Shown here: positions 45,168 through 57,018 of the stretch, one piece after another
Layout of the letters: the number at the start of each line of letters is the position of its first letter
How positions within the stretch are numbered: the stretch's first letter is position 1
Source: Cunninghamia lanceolata
Taxonomy: Eukaryota > Streptophyta > Pinopsida > Cupressales > Cupressaceae
DNA: 64,000 nucleotides
Direction of reading: 5' to 3'
NCBI GenBank assembly: GCA_027924645.1
Contig: BSBN01000843.1
Coordinates: 496,001 to 560,000 of the forward strand
Notes under the pieces: generated by a model
What the model was told of the DNA's origin: nothing
The model's input: the letters and a program-made list of their open reading frames with translations, nothing else
Database searches by the model: none
Translations under genes and position numbers: made by a program

Positions 45168-47522
45168 TCATGTTAAACATTGAAGCTTTTGATTTGGAGG
45201 TGGTGTAGGAAGCAATGGAGATGTTTGCTTAGGAGATGGTTGATGAAGTGCTTTAGAAACCCACATAGACTTAGTATTTTTATGATTTTTGTTTTGCTTG
45301 TGGGATTTAGGAATTTGAAACTTTTGAATGGAGTGGGATTTTTGGATGGAAGAGTATGGTTGGGATTTTTGTGATGTGGATGCCTCATTTGACTTTCTTT
45401 CTTTTTTCTTAGGTACCCAAACCAATTTAGTTTTAGACTTTGCTTGTGAAGGTATGGGTTTGGGTAGCCTTTTAGATGTATTTGGCTTTGAATTTTTGTA
45501 CTGATGTCCTAAGGCATCAGGACCTTTATGATTTTTGGCTTTATAGGAAGAGGCATCCATTTTTATATTTTTGAATCCCGTGGGCATGGTGGAAGCTTCA
45601 TGTTTAGACAATGTATGCATTTGTTGGTCATGATTAGGAATGTAAGGGGTTTTATGGATGATAGGGATATTATGTGTGGGAAGCAATGGTGGTATATTTG
45701 GAGTTGGAAGAAGTGGAGGTAAATTGGATGGTGGAAGGTGTATGGTCACATGCTTTTGACATTTGTAGCATGATGGAGGTGGAATGGAAACGTATGTTTT
45801 GGTAGTATGATAAGATTTGTGATGGAAAGTGGTGGACTCAGGAGGAATGGAGGAATTACCAACATCTTTAGATTGTTTACCTTGGGGTGTATATCCAAGG
45901 CCATATGAGCAGGGAGGGACTTTGACATGGATGGGCTCTAAAATACCTTGTTCATGGAGGCATAAGCCTTTACCTTTGTAGTTCATGTTTTGGAGTATGT
46001 GGTGGACTATGGCACTAGGTGTAGTTTGGACACTAGACTTGAGTTCATTATTGGATGGAGAAGGTGAAGTGGTGGATAATGGTTGTTGATTTCCTAAGGA
46101 GGAACATTCATGGATGAAGGTGGTGAGACCAAGTGGACATGTTTGTGGATTTGAAATGGGGTTGATAGTGGATGATGATGAAGTATCATTAGGATCTTGA
46201 TTATTATTATGCTCATTAAGATCCAAGTTATTTGTTTGATCTTCTATGTGTGCTTGGGAGGCATGTGTCTCATCATGAGAAGTGGAAGTTTGGGGATCAT
46301 GGGTAGGTGGAGTGATAAGCTCTTGACCATGGAATGCATAGAGTTGGCTAAGAGGGTCATCATGGTCTTCTTGATCATAAGTAGGACCTTGATCATGAAT
46401 AGGACCAAGTGTGTTATGAGTGGGATCAATAGGAGGGCTTTGATCTTGATTAGAATGAGGGCTTGATGTTTCCATGTGCTTAGGATTGTGATCTTCACAT
46501 ACCTCTTGGTTTGCTTGAATGGAAGTGGATGACCCTTGGATAGGATCTTGGTCAACAACATGAGAGGGCAATGAACTCACAAGAGGAAAATTTTCAATAG
46601 GCCCGAGGGGTTGTGGACTACATGATGGATTTGGAGAAATAGGCATGACATTTAAAGTTTCTTTGATAGGCTCAGGGATAGATGTTTGATGACATAGCGA
46701 TGGTTTATTCCTTGCTAGTAGCCAATGGATCACATCCTTCATTAGTATATGGGTGGATGGACAATATAACGGATGAAGAATAATGATAGATGGCATAGGC
46801 TTATGATTTAGATTAGGATTGCTTGTACGAAATGGGGATGAAATTGGATGAGTGGATTTACATTTCTCCATAGCTTTTCTTTTGCTTTTAGATTTTGCAA
46901 AGAATCTTTTGAGAAAATCATTTGAGGATTTGTTGGTTGATGGATTAGAGCTTGGAAAGTTTGATGGTGGTGTTGGTGTAGGACTAGTAGTCTTTGGTAT
47001 AGGCATTCTCGTGGATGATGATGGAGGAATAGTAGATGGATTGATGTATGATTCCAAACTTGAGATGGTATTTCCCTTCTCAAGAGAAGCATTAAGATGG
47101 CTTAAGGATTTGTAATCTTGGTGTGAGGAGTGATTAGTACTAGCATGTTCATGTTGTGGAAGATTTAGGGATGGATATTGCATGAATTGTTGGATTTCGA
47201 CTAGGAGTTGTTGTATTTGTGATGATTGGTTTTGTTGAAGTGGTTGGATGATGGTTTGTAATCATTGTATGATGTGTCAGTTTAGGGGTTGTTTTAGTTG
47301 GTGGAAGGTATGGGCGATGTCTTGTAGTTCTTGTGCTAGGATCTTTTGCTCTGGTGTTGGGATGGAGTTACATATAGGTTGAAGTCTTTGGATTTCAGTT
47401 TGTTCCTCCAAGTATGCCTCAAAATCTACAAGATCCTCATCATCATTAGGAGCAAATTTCGGGTCACCTTAGAGTATGTATGGTTTTGGATTTGGCCTAG
47501 ATTTGTTGAGGATCAAAACCAT
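45168..47522 (-). CDS. Element B ORF with G-patch-like motif, otherwise unrecognised
   Basis: The open part (47,183-45,168) encodes 671 residues, strongly biased to Pro, Ser, His, Asn, Thr and Gln. The same frame continues upstream for 113 codons to an ATG at 47,522 (MVLILNKSRPNPKPYIL), broken by three stops (one TAA, two TGA), so the original protein was probably about 785 residues. Upstream part: acidic NDDEDLVDFEAYLEEQ and a Gln-rich helix. Seen inside: a basic patch FLKRFFAKSKSKRKAMEK (90-107); a G-patch-like motif at 396-433 (ILQNMNYKGKGLCLHEQGIL then SYGLGYTPQ); a single CYKC pair near 472-475; and KLVWVPKKKERK near 586-597. G-patch domains occur in some retroviral and plant retroelement proteins as RNA-binding or protease-linked modules. 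No protease DSG/DTG, RT or integrase is visible. It may be the gag-like protein of a non-autonomous element. Confidence 0.6.
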
Positions 47523-49194
47523 TTTGACAAATGAAGATTGGACTAGGTTCAAGGATGGGAATATGAGTAATATGAGTAAGGTTGGAATGTTATAGATTCC
47601 AAGTGTGATGTTTGATTGAGATGGAAAATGTTTGTTTTTGAACACACACGCAAAACATGATAGACAGAATATTTTGGATGACTGATATAAAATTAGAGTA
47701 GAAGTCTAAATGGGGGCCTAGATTGGCCCCAAAATTCTTCACTGCTCTCAACAAATTTAAAAGCAATCATAAGCATGCACAACCTAGGCTGGAAAGAGGA
47801 TACTACTTGTTGAGTCCCTACTTGGATTACTCCATATACTAAGACAAGGCGGATAGCTATAGATATTGGTGACACTAGCTCCCCCACCATGACACGGGCA
47901 CACCAAATCTCTTACCCTGAAGATCCAGAGATCTTATGAACCAAAGGATTTTCTATCTCTACCACGAATAGTATGTGTAGGGTCACTTTAGAGGTCCGAC
48001 CTCTTGTACCAGTAAGCAAAAAAAAATTTGGTCTCTACAACAAGTGGTTTCTAGTCAGTGTTTCAGGATAATCTGGTGTCTATACATGCAGCGGTTTGCT
48101 CATTTAAGAGGACTCCCAGTCCTCATAAAGGGTTTTTACGCATCACATGGATATTAAGGGAGACTTATGTTGGTATAAAATAGTTTCACTAGGTGATTGA
48201 TGAATTTCGTCACAACCACAATTATTTATATAGCGGATCGAAATGAAAGTACCGCTTGTGTCATTCCCTCTCACAAATCAAGAGGCAGGCCCTCTAAGGG
48301 ATTAAAAACATAAAAGAGATGGGTTTGGATTTTGATCGCCGAGTTTGCACAAGGTGAGAGCATACACCTGCCACCTTACAAGCACAACAAATAGTGATTA
48401 ATTAACCCCTAGTTAATCTATATACAAACTAACATTTAAAAAATATATCTAATCAATGAAAGCCCTGCAAAACCACCATTAGTAGTTTGAATTTCTAGTC
48501 TTTGACAAATGAGATGGATGCAATCAAAGTGTTGATACAAAACCAAATCCCTAAAAGAATTAGAAGATAATGTTATAATGCAGCCATAAAAAAATAAACT
48601 GATCAGAAGATTGCAATTTTAGATACATATTTTTTTAGATAGTGACAGAATTGATCATTTTGAAATATTTTTGACTTGAAAATTAAAAACTCAAAGAAGA
48701 GACCCCTATTAATTTTCTAAGACCTATCTAGAAATATAAAAAAGTCAGAAAAATTCCCTGATTTGCACCCAAAAATGTGGATTTATGAAAACCCTATAGT
48801 TGACAAAGATTTGATCATTTTGCACCTCATATGACCTCAAAATTAAATTTATAAATAATAGACCCCCATTAAAATGTCAAGAGCATTCCAAAAATGTAAA
48901 AATTTCTACAAAATTCACTGATTTGTGTATAGAAATGTAGATTTATGAAAAAAACTAAAATTGTTATAACTCATTCAAAATAGATGATAAAGATGTGATT
49001 TTTCTTTTGTAGCTTCCTGAGATGATCCATAAACATTTGTTAAAATATTGTAGAAAAATTTGCATTTGTTTGAAAGATATGATAAAATCTTTAAAACCTA
49101 GGGTTTTCCCCAAAAATGGCATAAATCTGCAACAAAAAGTTAATAAAACTTGCAAAAAGCAAGCTAGATCAAGGGAAGTGAGTCATTCACATTA
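47523..49194. other. 5' leader region of element B
   Basis: About 1.7 kb between the ORF and the primer-binding site with no coding content. It contains a 160-bp tandem duplication at 48,652-48,811 and 48,812-48,971, sharing 'ttgatcattttg' starts and 'gatttatgaaaa' ends. Confidence 0.55.
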
Positions 49195-49203
49195 GGTTCA
49201 CCA
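49195..49203 (-). other. Candidate primer-binding site of element B
   Basis: The minus strand reads TGGTGAACCTAATG a few bases after the 5' LTR. The TGG pairs with the universal tRNA CCA end. It is not the initiator-tRNA site used by C and E; I cannot name the tRNA. Confidence 0.45.
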
Positions 49204-49206
49204 TTC

Positions 49207-50067
49207 TATAGTTAGGGAAAATTAGATTTAGTGTAAAAAAAACAACTAACTAACTAAACCCTAACAGGCACCATAAAGCACAAACTAGCATGAAAATGAA
49301 AACAGAAATGCAAAGCAAATCATTCTTCAAGCTAGCTTGATTTATCTTCATGGCTTTTCTCGATCTTGCATAAGAATTTAGGATGTTGAATGATTGTTGA
49401 TTGATCACCATTGCAACATAACAGAACTCAAGCGTTAGATGATTGTATGAAAATGACTTGTGTGAGTGAGAGTGAGTGAGTGAGGGTTTGAAATGGAAAA
49501 TGAAGTTTGATTTATAGAGGGAAAGGGAATCAAATGAATGGCTAGGATTGAAAGCCAATTGTGTGATGTGGATGGCTAGGATTAAAAGGCAATTTTAGTG
49601 CTTATGAAGCACATTAAAGGGGTATGATAGGAGTCCAAAATTAGGAGAATAGTGGGAATAAAAGGGATTTTTAATTTATTTTGGAGAGGAACAGCTTATG
49701 ATGCACAATGAATGAGGATAAAAATAGGGATATGAGTGGGAATAAGTAAATAATAAAATTATTTAAATCATGAGAGATAAGTGGCATTTAAATAAATATT
49801 TACTTTATTTAAATTGGGTGATGGAGGAAAATGAGTTTCAATAAATAAGATTTATTTAATTTGGTGCAAATGGAGGACAAATGGAATTAAATAAATAAGA
49901 TTTATTTAATTTGATGCAAGAAGAGGATAAATGGATAAGAGGAATTAGTTAAATAAATATAATTTATTAAACTAATGGGAGTAATGGAAGGGGTCATGGA
50001 AGAGGACCTAGGATAAAATATGTCAAAATGTAATGTCATAAGATATAGTCAATTTTAGGTGTCTACA
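49207..50067 (-). repeat. 5' LTR of element B
   Basis: 861 bp, TATAGTTAGGG ... GTGTCTACA (the terminal TG is mutated to TA on the plus strand). Clearly more diverged from its partner than the C LTRs are from each other. Confidence 0.88.
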
Positions 50068-50660
50068 AAGACAACTCTAGGAATTTCAGAGCTGGATGCC
50101 TGTCTTGAAGAGGAAGGGGTCGATGCTGGAAGGGGATTCATCTTCTTTGGCACCACAGGTAGGTTAGAGAACAATTCATCTGGATTTTGCAACATGACCC
50201 TGATTCTTTCAACATGGTCTTCAACCTCCATGAGAGCTCCATCATAGGAAGGATCAACTTCATGTCTGATTTTCTTTCCTTTCTAGATCCTTTCCCATAA
50301 TTTCATTCTTCTCTCACCTTCGTGTTTAGTAGGACAATTCCTAATGAGATCTTCTAGAAGGTTGAATTCATGCGCATAGGCTGCAGAATCATTAGCCAGC
50401 CTGGCTTTATTTATGAATCCCTCTGGATCACACCTCCTTGGCACACTCTCTGGCAACTTGTAATGATCTAACTTTGAGGCCAACAACTCCAAACCTTCCT
50501 TTAATGTGACCTAAAAGTCAGAAAAGGAAATGGTTCCAAGAAGGAAGGATGTCTTCTTATAATTCCTGAAGTGAGTCTTGTCAGACTCATTCATCTGCCA
50601 CATAATTTTTAGGAATTCCACTCTATCACGAACTATTCTTGACAAAATATGAGGTGCACT
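50068..50660 (-). pseudogene. Unrecognised coding sequence A, upstream part
   Basis: Reading from about 50,660 downward: RIVRDRVEFLKIMWQMNESD, then a stop near 50,510, then a 70-codon ORF (50,492-50,283) with LASKLDHYKLPESVPRRCDP and CPTKHEGERRMKLWERI. A further stop follows, then DPSYDGALMEVEDHVERIRV and SSSRQASSSEIPRVVF up to the B junction. It continues in the same direction at 34,221. Ser-rich and charged, with no named domain. Three or more stops make it non-functional. Confidence 0.45.
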
Positions 50661-51439
50661 TGTAAGCTAGGGAAAATCAAGGCATAAATCAATAATTGTT
50701 CCTATAATGGAAAATCTTTTAAAATTGAACTTATAGTAGTAATAAATTGTGATTGCACTTATCTTATATTTTATGAGGTTTAATGCACCAATGATGGGAA
50801 ACTAATGGATATGATTATGTGATCTTATACTAAGGGAATTTGTTTTCCTATAAGCTTGAATGTATTGTTGTCCTCTTTACTTTATAATTTTATACATACA
50901 TACAGATAGATAGGTTTACTTTATATATGTAGAAGGAACTCTAATTTTGAATTTGTTACATTTTGTTCAATATTCTGCCAATAAAGTAGTCTCTAATGGG
51001 CAAATTTCAGAAATCTATCTCTAATTTTTTAGTGTACTTCCTTTTTCATTGCTTCTCTATGATCTCTGTTAGGCTTGAATTGAATAAGATTTTGAAGTAG
51101 TTTAAAAGGTAATAGAAGTGCTTCCAGTTGGCACCTTCTTTTTAATCTACTGAAGGGCTTTAGTATTTGAGATTTCTATTTGAACAATTGAAGGTTGTAT
51201 CTGGTTTTGTGGATGCCATAATTGACCATTTAAAGTGTTTGTGATAGCTATATTGTTCCATTTACTATTTTGAAATCTCATGTTTTGAAAAATGGAGAAA
51301 CTTATGGTGAAAGCAGGCCTTGGAAGATGGCATGAATTATTGGTAATTGTGAGGATGGATTATGTTCCTTGGAGATTGAATGATTGTTTGGTTGATTCTC
51401 TAATTAGTACTTTTATGTTTGTTTCTTTTTCATTGTGGT
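50661..51439. other. Non-coding stretch
   Basis: AT-rich, with no coding or repeat signal that I can name. It ends at the start of LTR F. Confidence 0.4.
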
Positions 51440-52793
51440 TGTAGACACCTAAAAATGACCCTTCGCATCACATCACTTGCATTTCATCAATTCTTCCTAA
51501 ATCACCTACATTTAACGTTAATTAAATAATCTAATTATTTAATTAATTTCATCAAAATCATTAATGTCCTCTAAATTACATATTGTCAACATTAATTAAA
51601 TAAATCCTTTTTATTTAATCAATTTCAATAAATTTCCTCTTTATCCATCCAAATTAAATAATTTTAATTATTTAATTAAATCATTATCGTCTTTCAAAAT
51701 TCAAATCCACATAAATTGAATAAATTAATTATTTAATTAATTTATCATTTAAATCCTCTTATCTATACTTAAATAATTTCTAAATTATTTAATTAAATCA
51801 ATTATTCTTCCAAATTTAAATAAATCATTCAAATTTATTTAAATTGAATATCTCTTCTAAAAATCAAATCAAATCAAATATTTTATTTATCGTTCATCAT
51901 GCAAAATAAATTAAATTAATTTATTTGTTTAATTTATTTAAATCTTCAAATCTAATCTATTTCTTCTATCATGCACAAACAATTAAATAAATTTATTTAT
52001 TTAATTTGCTTTTTTATCTTCTAAATTCTTCTAAAAATAAATCTTATTCATCATGCACACAAAATTAAATAATTTATTATTTAATTTTACTCAAATCATG
52101 CAAAAATCAAATCTAAAGTTGAGTTAATTGACTTAATCATTATTGTTTTTATCACCAACTCATAAATTAGAAAAAAAAACATTTTTATTTTTATGAAATC
52201 TAATCATGTCTTTTTCATGTCTTTTAGACAAATCAATCAGTTAACTCAATAAAAATATCTTTTTGTGTGACACATGTCAGTGCACATTCATCATGAATTC
52301 TAGATTTATCTCAACCATTGATTCTATTGAATTATCTGGACTGTTGATCGATCTTTATTGAAACCTATATATACCCCCTTCATCTCATCACAAACCCTCT
52401 CCAATCTTTTATGCATCTGAGCTATAGGCATTCTTACAGTACTTTGAGTATACATCATATTGTTGAGCACATTACATCTAATCTTTGAGCACACTATCTA
52501 AATTTGCTTGTTGCAACATCGTGGGTGTGCAATGTTATTGAGCAACCCACATCTAACAAAGAGAACAACACAATCTAGGTGAAGGCTTTCTTGTTTAAAT
52601 TCAATTATTCATTGATATTGGTATTTTCTTAGATCGATCTCATTATGTTATAGGATTGAGTTGTTGGTTATTTCATTGCTTTTGATTTATCATTTAAATC
52701 TCAATTTTATCCTATACACAGTGGCAATCATAGCATTATATTTTTAATTAAAAATTATTTTATGCTTGTGATAACTATAGAAACTAACCAACA
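51440..52793 (+). repeat. LTR of family F
   Basis: Starts TGTAGACACCTAAAAATGACC, nearly the same first 17 bases as the sense start of element B's LTR, and ends '...ctaaccaaca'. Two bases later 'tagcgaccc' resembles a TGGCGACC-type primer-binding site with one change. The first 800 bases are an AT-rich series of 'ttaatttaaat' repeats. 'ctatatatacccccttca' at 52,364 is a good TATA box, followed by a C-rich leader. About 1.35 kb, plus orientation. No partner LTR or pol genes were found downstream. Confidence 0.6.
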
Positions 52794-52841
52794 AGTAGCG
52801 ACCCTTGGTCAAACATAGGTCTTCACCACCATGATGTCTTG

Positions 52842-55800
52842 AACTAATCAATACTTTCATCCTAGCAATTTAAACTTTGATTATAGTATTCCAAAATATA
52901 CATTATTTCAAATCAATCAAAATCATCTTGATAGTCTACAAATCAAATAAATCAAAATCAATGAATGATGAGAAAAATATAACATGATATAATAGGACCA
53001 CCATAGATAACTTGATTCATGAACATATAGTAAAATTGCACATGTAAATTAGGTATGGGCATGTCATAAGATGTGAAGGATACAATTATGTCAAAATTTG
53101 GAACAAATGAATCTATCTTAGCCAAGGAACAAACCCTAATATAGGTGTAATGAATGTAGGGTAAAATAGGTTGGGAGGGTAGGCTAATATATACAAACTT
53201 AAACTATAAATTATAAAAAATATACTCAAATGAAGAATAAACCATGGACATGTCTAAAATAAGTAATAAAGTCAATTTAATTATATTGGATTTGAAAACC
53301 ATATGTTTTATAAATATAAACTAATTTACTTGTATGCAAACTAAGTAGTGTGGCATACAATAGGTTCACCAAAAATATGATATAAAAAGAATAAGTTAGC
53401 CTATATAGTTAATCTAGATTAATCCAATGGAATATGTAAATGGATAAAAATGACTGTGAACTTGATCTCTACTAGTGAACAAGTAACTTTGACTACTTTT
53501 TCATTCACTATGTTTTAATATCTATTTACTCTCACAAATTTAAACAAGTTTTTTTTTTTTTTTTCAAGTTTGTTCTTAATAATGAAAGTGAATCCCTTAG
53601 GTGAAATAGTTACCTATACAATTATATGTTGATTTAATGACTAGACAAATGATCAATGAAAACACTCTTTAGCCATGAAAATGCTCCTAGAATTCTCAAG
53701 TAGATGATGCATTCCTTTTAGTGCACCAATTGACGTGTAAAGATGCCAATGGTATGTATATAAGATCTCAAATTACAAGCCCTAAAATTATGACTTTTGA
53801 AGGATACATTATATTTAAGCCACTAGACAACATGGCTACATGAAAAAACCATTCGAATACCTAAAGTTGAACATGAAGAAACCTAAGCTCTACTACAAGA
53901 GGTGGTAGCATTAGGGAGACTTGGTTACCCAAAGACATTTTGGGTTAATCTATGTTGTTGTCTACATGTATCAAATTGATTTGTAGATAACTACAACATA
54001 GCTTAACACCAAAAATGCTTTACCATTATCAAGTTTTCGAATAATGTCAAACTTCATATGAGCATTAGTTAAATCTACAGTGGCTTCATCCATGTATGTT
54101 ATTCATGTCATGCAAATTTGACTTGATTACCCTGAGTCAAGTTATGTTTTCCTTCTTGAGACTAGTTATTGTTTCCACTTTTACACAATGAAATATGGAT
54201 TAACTATGTAACTAGTTCCCTCATGAATTATTGTATTTAAGTCAACCTTTTAGTTGAAAGTTCTTGTGACCAAACAACGAAGCCTTTGCATTGTACGTAC
54301 CTAGGCAAGGCCATCAAGGATGAGCCCCCAAGGCATTAGGTTTGGCCCTTAGGTCAGGTTTCCTTTCTACATAGTAAATGATACCTTTGTAAAGTTTGAT
54401 CTAAGATAAGATAAGATAGGATATGATAGGATAATGCTCATGTAATTGAGGTAATGTGGGATAATGATGAAAATGCTTTGTAGCCATGAAAAAGCTCCTA
54501 GAATTCCAAGGTTAAAAACTATGACCTTAGAAAGTCGAGATTAAAATTTTAGTTATATGAGAAATTTTAAGTAAAATCAAAGTTCACCAAATTGTAGTCA
54601 CAAATCAATAACAAGTTACAAAATAAATTTAAATCATAGTGGGAAACTATTTATAAACTAATCAATACTTTCATCCTAGCAATTTAAACATTGATTACAA
54701 TACTCCAAAATATACAAATTATTTCAAATCAATCAAAATCATTTTGATAGTCTACAAATCAAATCAATCAAAATTAATGAATAATGGGAAAGATATAACA
54801 TGATATAATAGGACCTCCATAGATAACTTGATTCATGAGTTCATATAGTAAAATTGCACATGTAAATTAGGTATGGATGTGTCATAAGATGTGAAGGATC
54901 ATACAATTATGTCAAAATTTGGAACAAATGAATGTATCTTATCCAAGGAACAAACCCTAGTAGGTGTAATGAATGTAGGGTAAAATAGTTTGGGAGGGTA
55001 GGCTAACATATACAAACTTAAACTATAAATAAAAAATATAATCAAATGAAGAATAAACCATAGACATGTCTAAAATAAGTAATAAAATCAATTTAATTAT
55101 ATTGGATTTTTAGAAAACCCTATGTTTTAAAAATGTAAACTAATTTACTTGTATGCAAACTAGGTTGTGTGGTGTATAATCAGGTTCACCAAAAATATGA
55201 TGGAAAAATAATAAGTTACCCTATATAGTTTTAAATCTAGGTTAATCCAATGGAATGTGTAAATGCATAAAAATGGCTGTGAACTTGATCTCTACTAGTG
55301 AACTTAACTTTTACTACTTTTTGACTTCTATTTTTTCATTCACTATGTTTTAATATCTATTTACTCTCACAAATTTAAACTAGGTTTTTAATTTTCTAGT
55401 TTGTACTTAACAGTGAAAGTGAATCCCTTAGGTGAAATAGTTACCCACAATTACATCTTGATTTAATGTCTAGACAAATGATCAATGGAAACACTCTTTA
55501 GCCATGAAAATGCTCCTAGAATTCTCAAGTAGATGATGCATTCCTTTTAGTGCACCAATTGAAGTGTAAACATGCCAATGATATGTATATAAGATCTCAA
55601 ATTACAAGCCCTAAAATTACAACACTTTTGAAGGATACATTATATGCAAGCCACTAGACAACATGGCTACATGAACAAACCATTCGAATACCTAAAGTTG
55701 AACATGAAGAAACCTAAGCTCTACTACATGAGGTGGTAGCATTGGGGAGACTTGGTTACCCAAAGGCATTTTCGGTTGAACTATGTTGTTGTCTACATAT

Positions 55801-56288
55801 CAAATTGATCTGCGACATAGCTCAATACTAAAAATCTTTACCATTATCAAGTTTTTGAACAATGTACAACGTCATACATGAGCTCATTAGTTAAGTCTAC
55901 AGTGGCTTTGTCCACGTATGCTATTCATGTCATGTGAATTTGACTTGATTATCCTGAGTCAAGTTATATTTCCTTCTTGAGACTAGTTATTGTTTCCACT
56001 TTTACACAATTAAATATGACTTAGTGTAACTAGTTCCCTTATGAATTATTGTGTTTAAGTCAACCTTTCAATTGAAAGTTCTTGTGACCGAACTATGAAA
56101 GCTCTATGCTGCACACGTACATAGGAGAGGCCATCATGAATGAGCCCCTGAGGCATTAGGTCTGGCCCTTAGGTCAAGTTTCCTTTCTACATAGTAAAAT
56201 AACTTTGTAAAGTTTTATCTAAGATAAGATAAGATCTAGGATATGATAGGATAATGCTCATGTAATTGAGGTAATGTGGGATAATGAT
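52842..56288 (+). repeat. 1.8-kb tandem duplication, non-coding
   Basis: Copy 1 starts at 52,842 and copy 2 at 54,656, both with 'aactaatcaatactttcatc'. They stay alignable to 54,480 and 56,288 with an offset of 1,814-1,820 bases. Shared landmarks include 'tctactagtgaac', 'aagtagatgatgcattcc' and 'gaggcattagg'. No frame is conserved between copies, so this is not a coding repeat. Confidence 0.85.
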
Positions 56289-56462
56289 GAGATGCCCCTA
56301 GTGAGAAGCTAATGATGTGAAGATAAGAGAAGATGCCTTCAAGGGAAGAATAGATAATCTTCGCCCCCCAAGGGGAAGAGGATCTATATATGAAATAGTA
56401 ATTGAAGGATCAACTATGAGCATGCAAGAAGAGGTCTTCCTATATTCTAATCTATTGGATAA

Positions 56463-56760
56463 GACTAGAACTATTGTTTCCACTTTTACACAATGAAATA
56501 TGACTTAGTGTATCTAGTTCCCTTATGAATTATTGTATTTAAGTCAACCTTTCAGTTGAAAGTTCTTGTGACTAAACTATGAAGCCTCTGTATTACGTGC
56601 ACGTAGGGAAGGCCATCACATATGAGCCCCTGAGGCATTAGGTTTGCCCCTTAGGTCAGGTTTCCTTTCTAACTAGTAAAATAACTTTGTAAAGTTTGAT
56701 CTAAGATAAGATAAGATCTAGGATATGATAGGATAATGCTCATGTAATTGTATCCCCTAT
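56463..56760 (+). repeat. Partial third copy of the 1.8-kb repeat
   Basis: Matches the last 300 bases of both full copies, offset 482 from copy 2, from 'gactag..ctattgtttccac' to 'ggataatgctcatgtaattg'. Between copies lies a unique stretch (56,289-56,462) with 'cttcgccccccaagggg'. Confidence 0.8.
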
Positions 56761-57018
56761 ATTTAATTTATGCATCAACTAATCATGTGTAATTATTTGG
56801 ACTATTAAAAATTACATGTTATACATTGTCTTTCATTCCAATTTACCTTTTTGCCAAACATGTTCCTCATCCTCAAGTTTGGAGTAGATAGATTTTAGTT
56901 TACACATTGTCTATGATTTAGAAGTGTTTAAATTTATTTTAGTTTCAATTTAATTAATTGTTAAAATTTATAAATTAAATTACATTTTAATTAGCATGTG
57001 TTGTAGATATTTCGACAC
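56761..57018. other. AT-rich upstream stretch
   Basis: Non-coding; leads to the first ATG of the gene-like remnant at 57,019. Confidence 0.35.

Larger units (their letters stand above)
34222..50067 (-). mobile_element. LTR retrotransposon B, no polymerase, host of insertion C
   Basis: Bounded by alignable LTRs 34,222-35,084 and 49,207-50,067 (TG...CA; the right copy starts TA). The polypurine tract at the left LTR gives minus orientation. Degenerate 5-bp flanks (GTGAC before, AAGAC after) are compatible with an old target duplication. Excluding nested element C, the internal region is about 6.2 kb. It contains one long Pro/Ser/His-rich ORF but no protease, integrase, RT or RNase H that I can recognise. 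B is therefore probably non-autonomous. Confidence 0.82.

Noticed and set aside
46852..47115. Plus-strand ORFs opposite the B ORF (also 46,197-46,466 and 45,528-45,722)
   Set aside because: Antisense shadows of a strongly biased coding strand; no motifs of their own.
53467..53475. CTACTAGTG words at 53,467 and 55,296 as possible right ends of a CACTA element
   Set aside because: They lie inside both copies of the 1.8-kb tandem repeat at the same place, without the preceding TTT or subterminal repeats, so they belong to that repeat.
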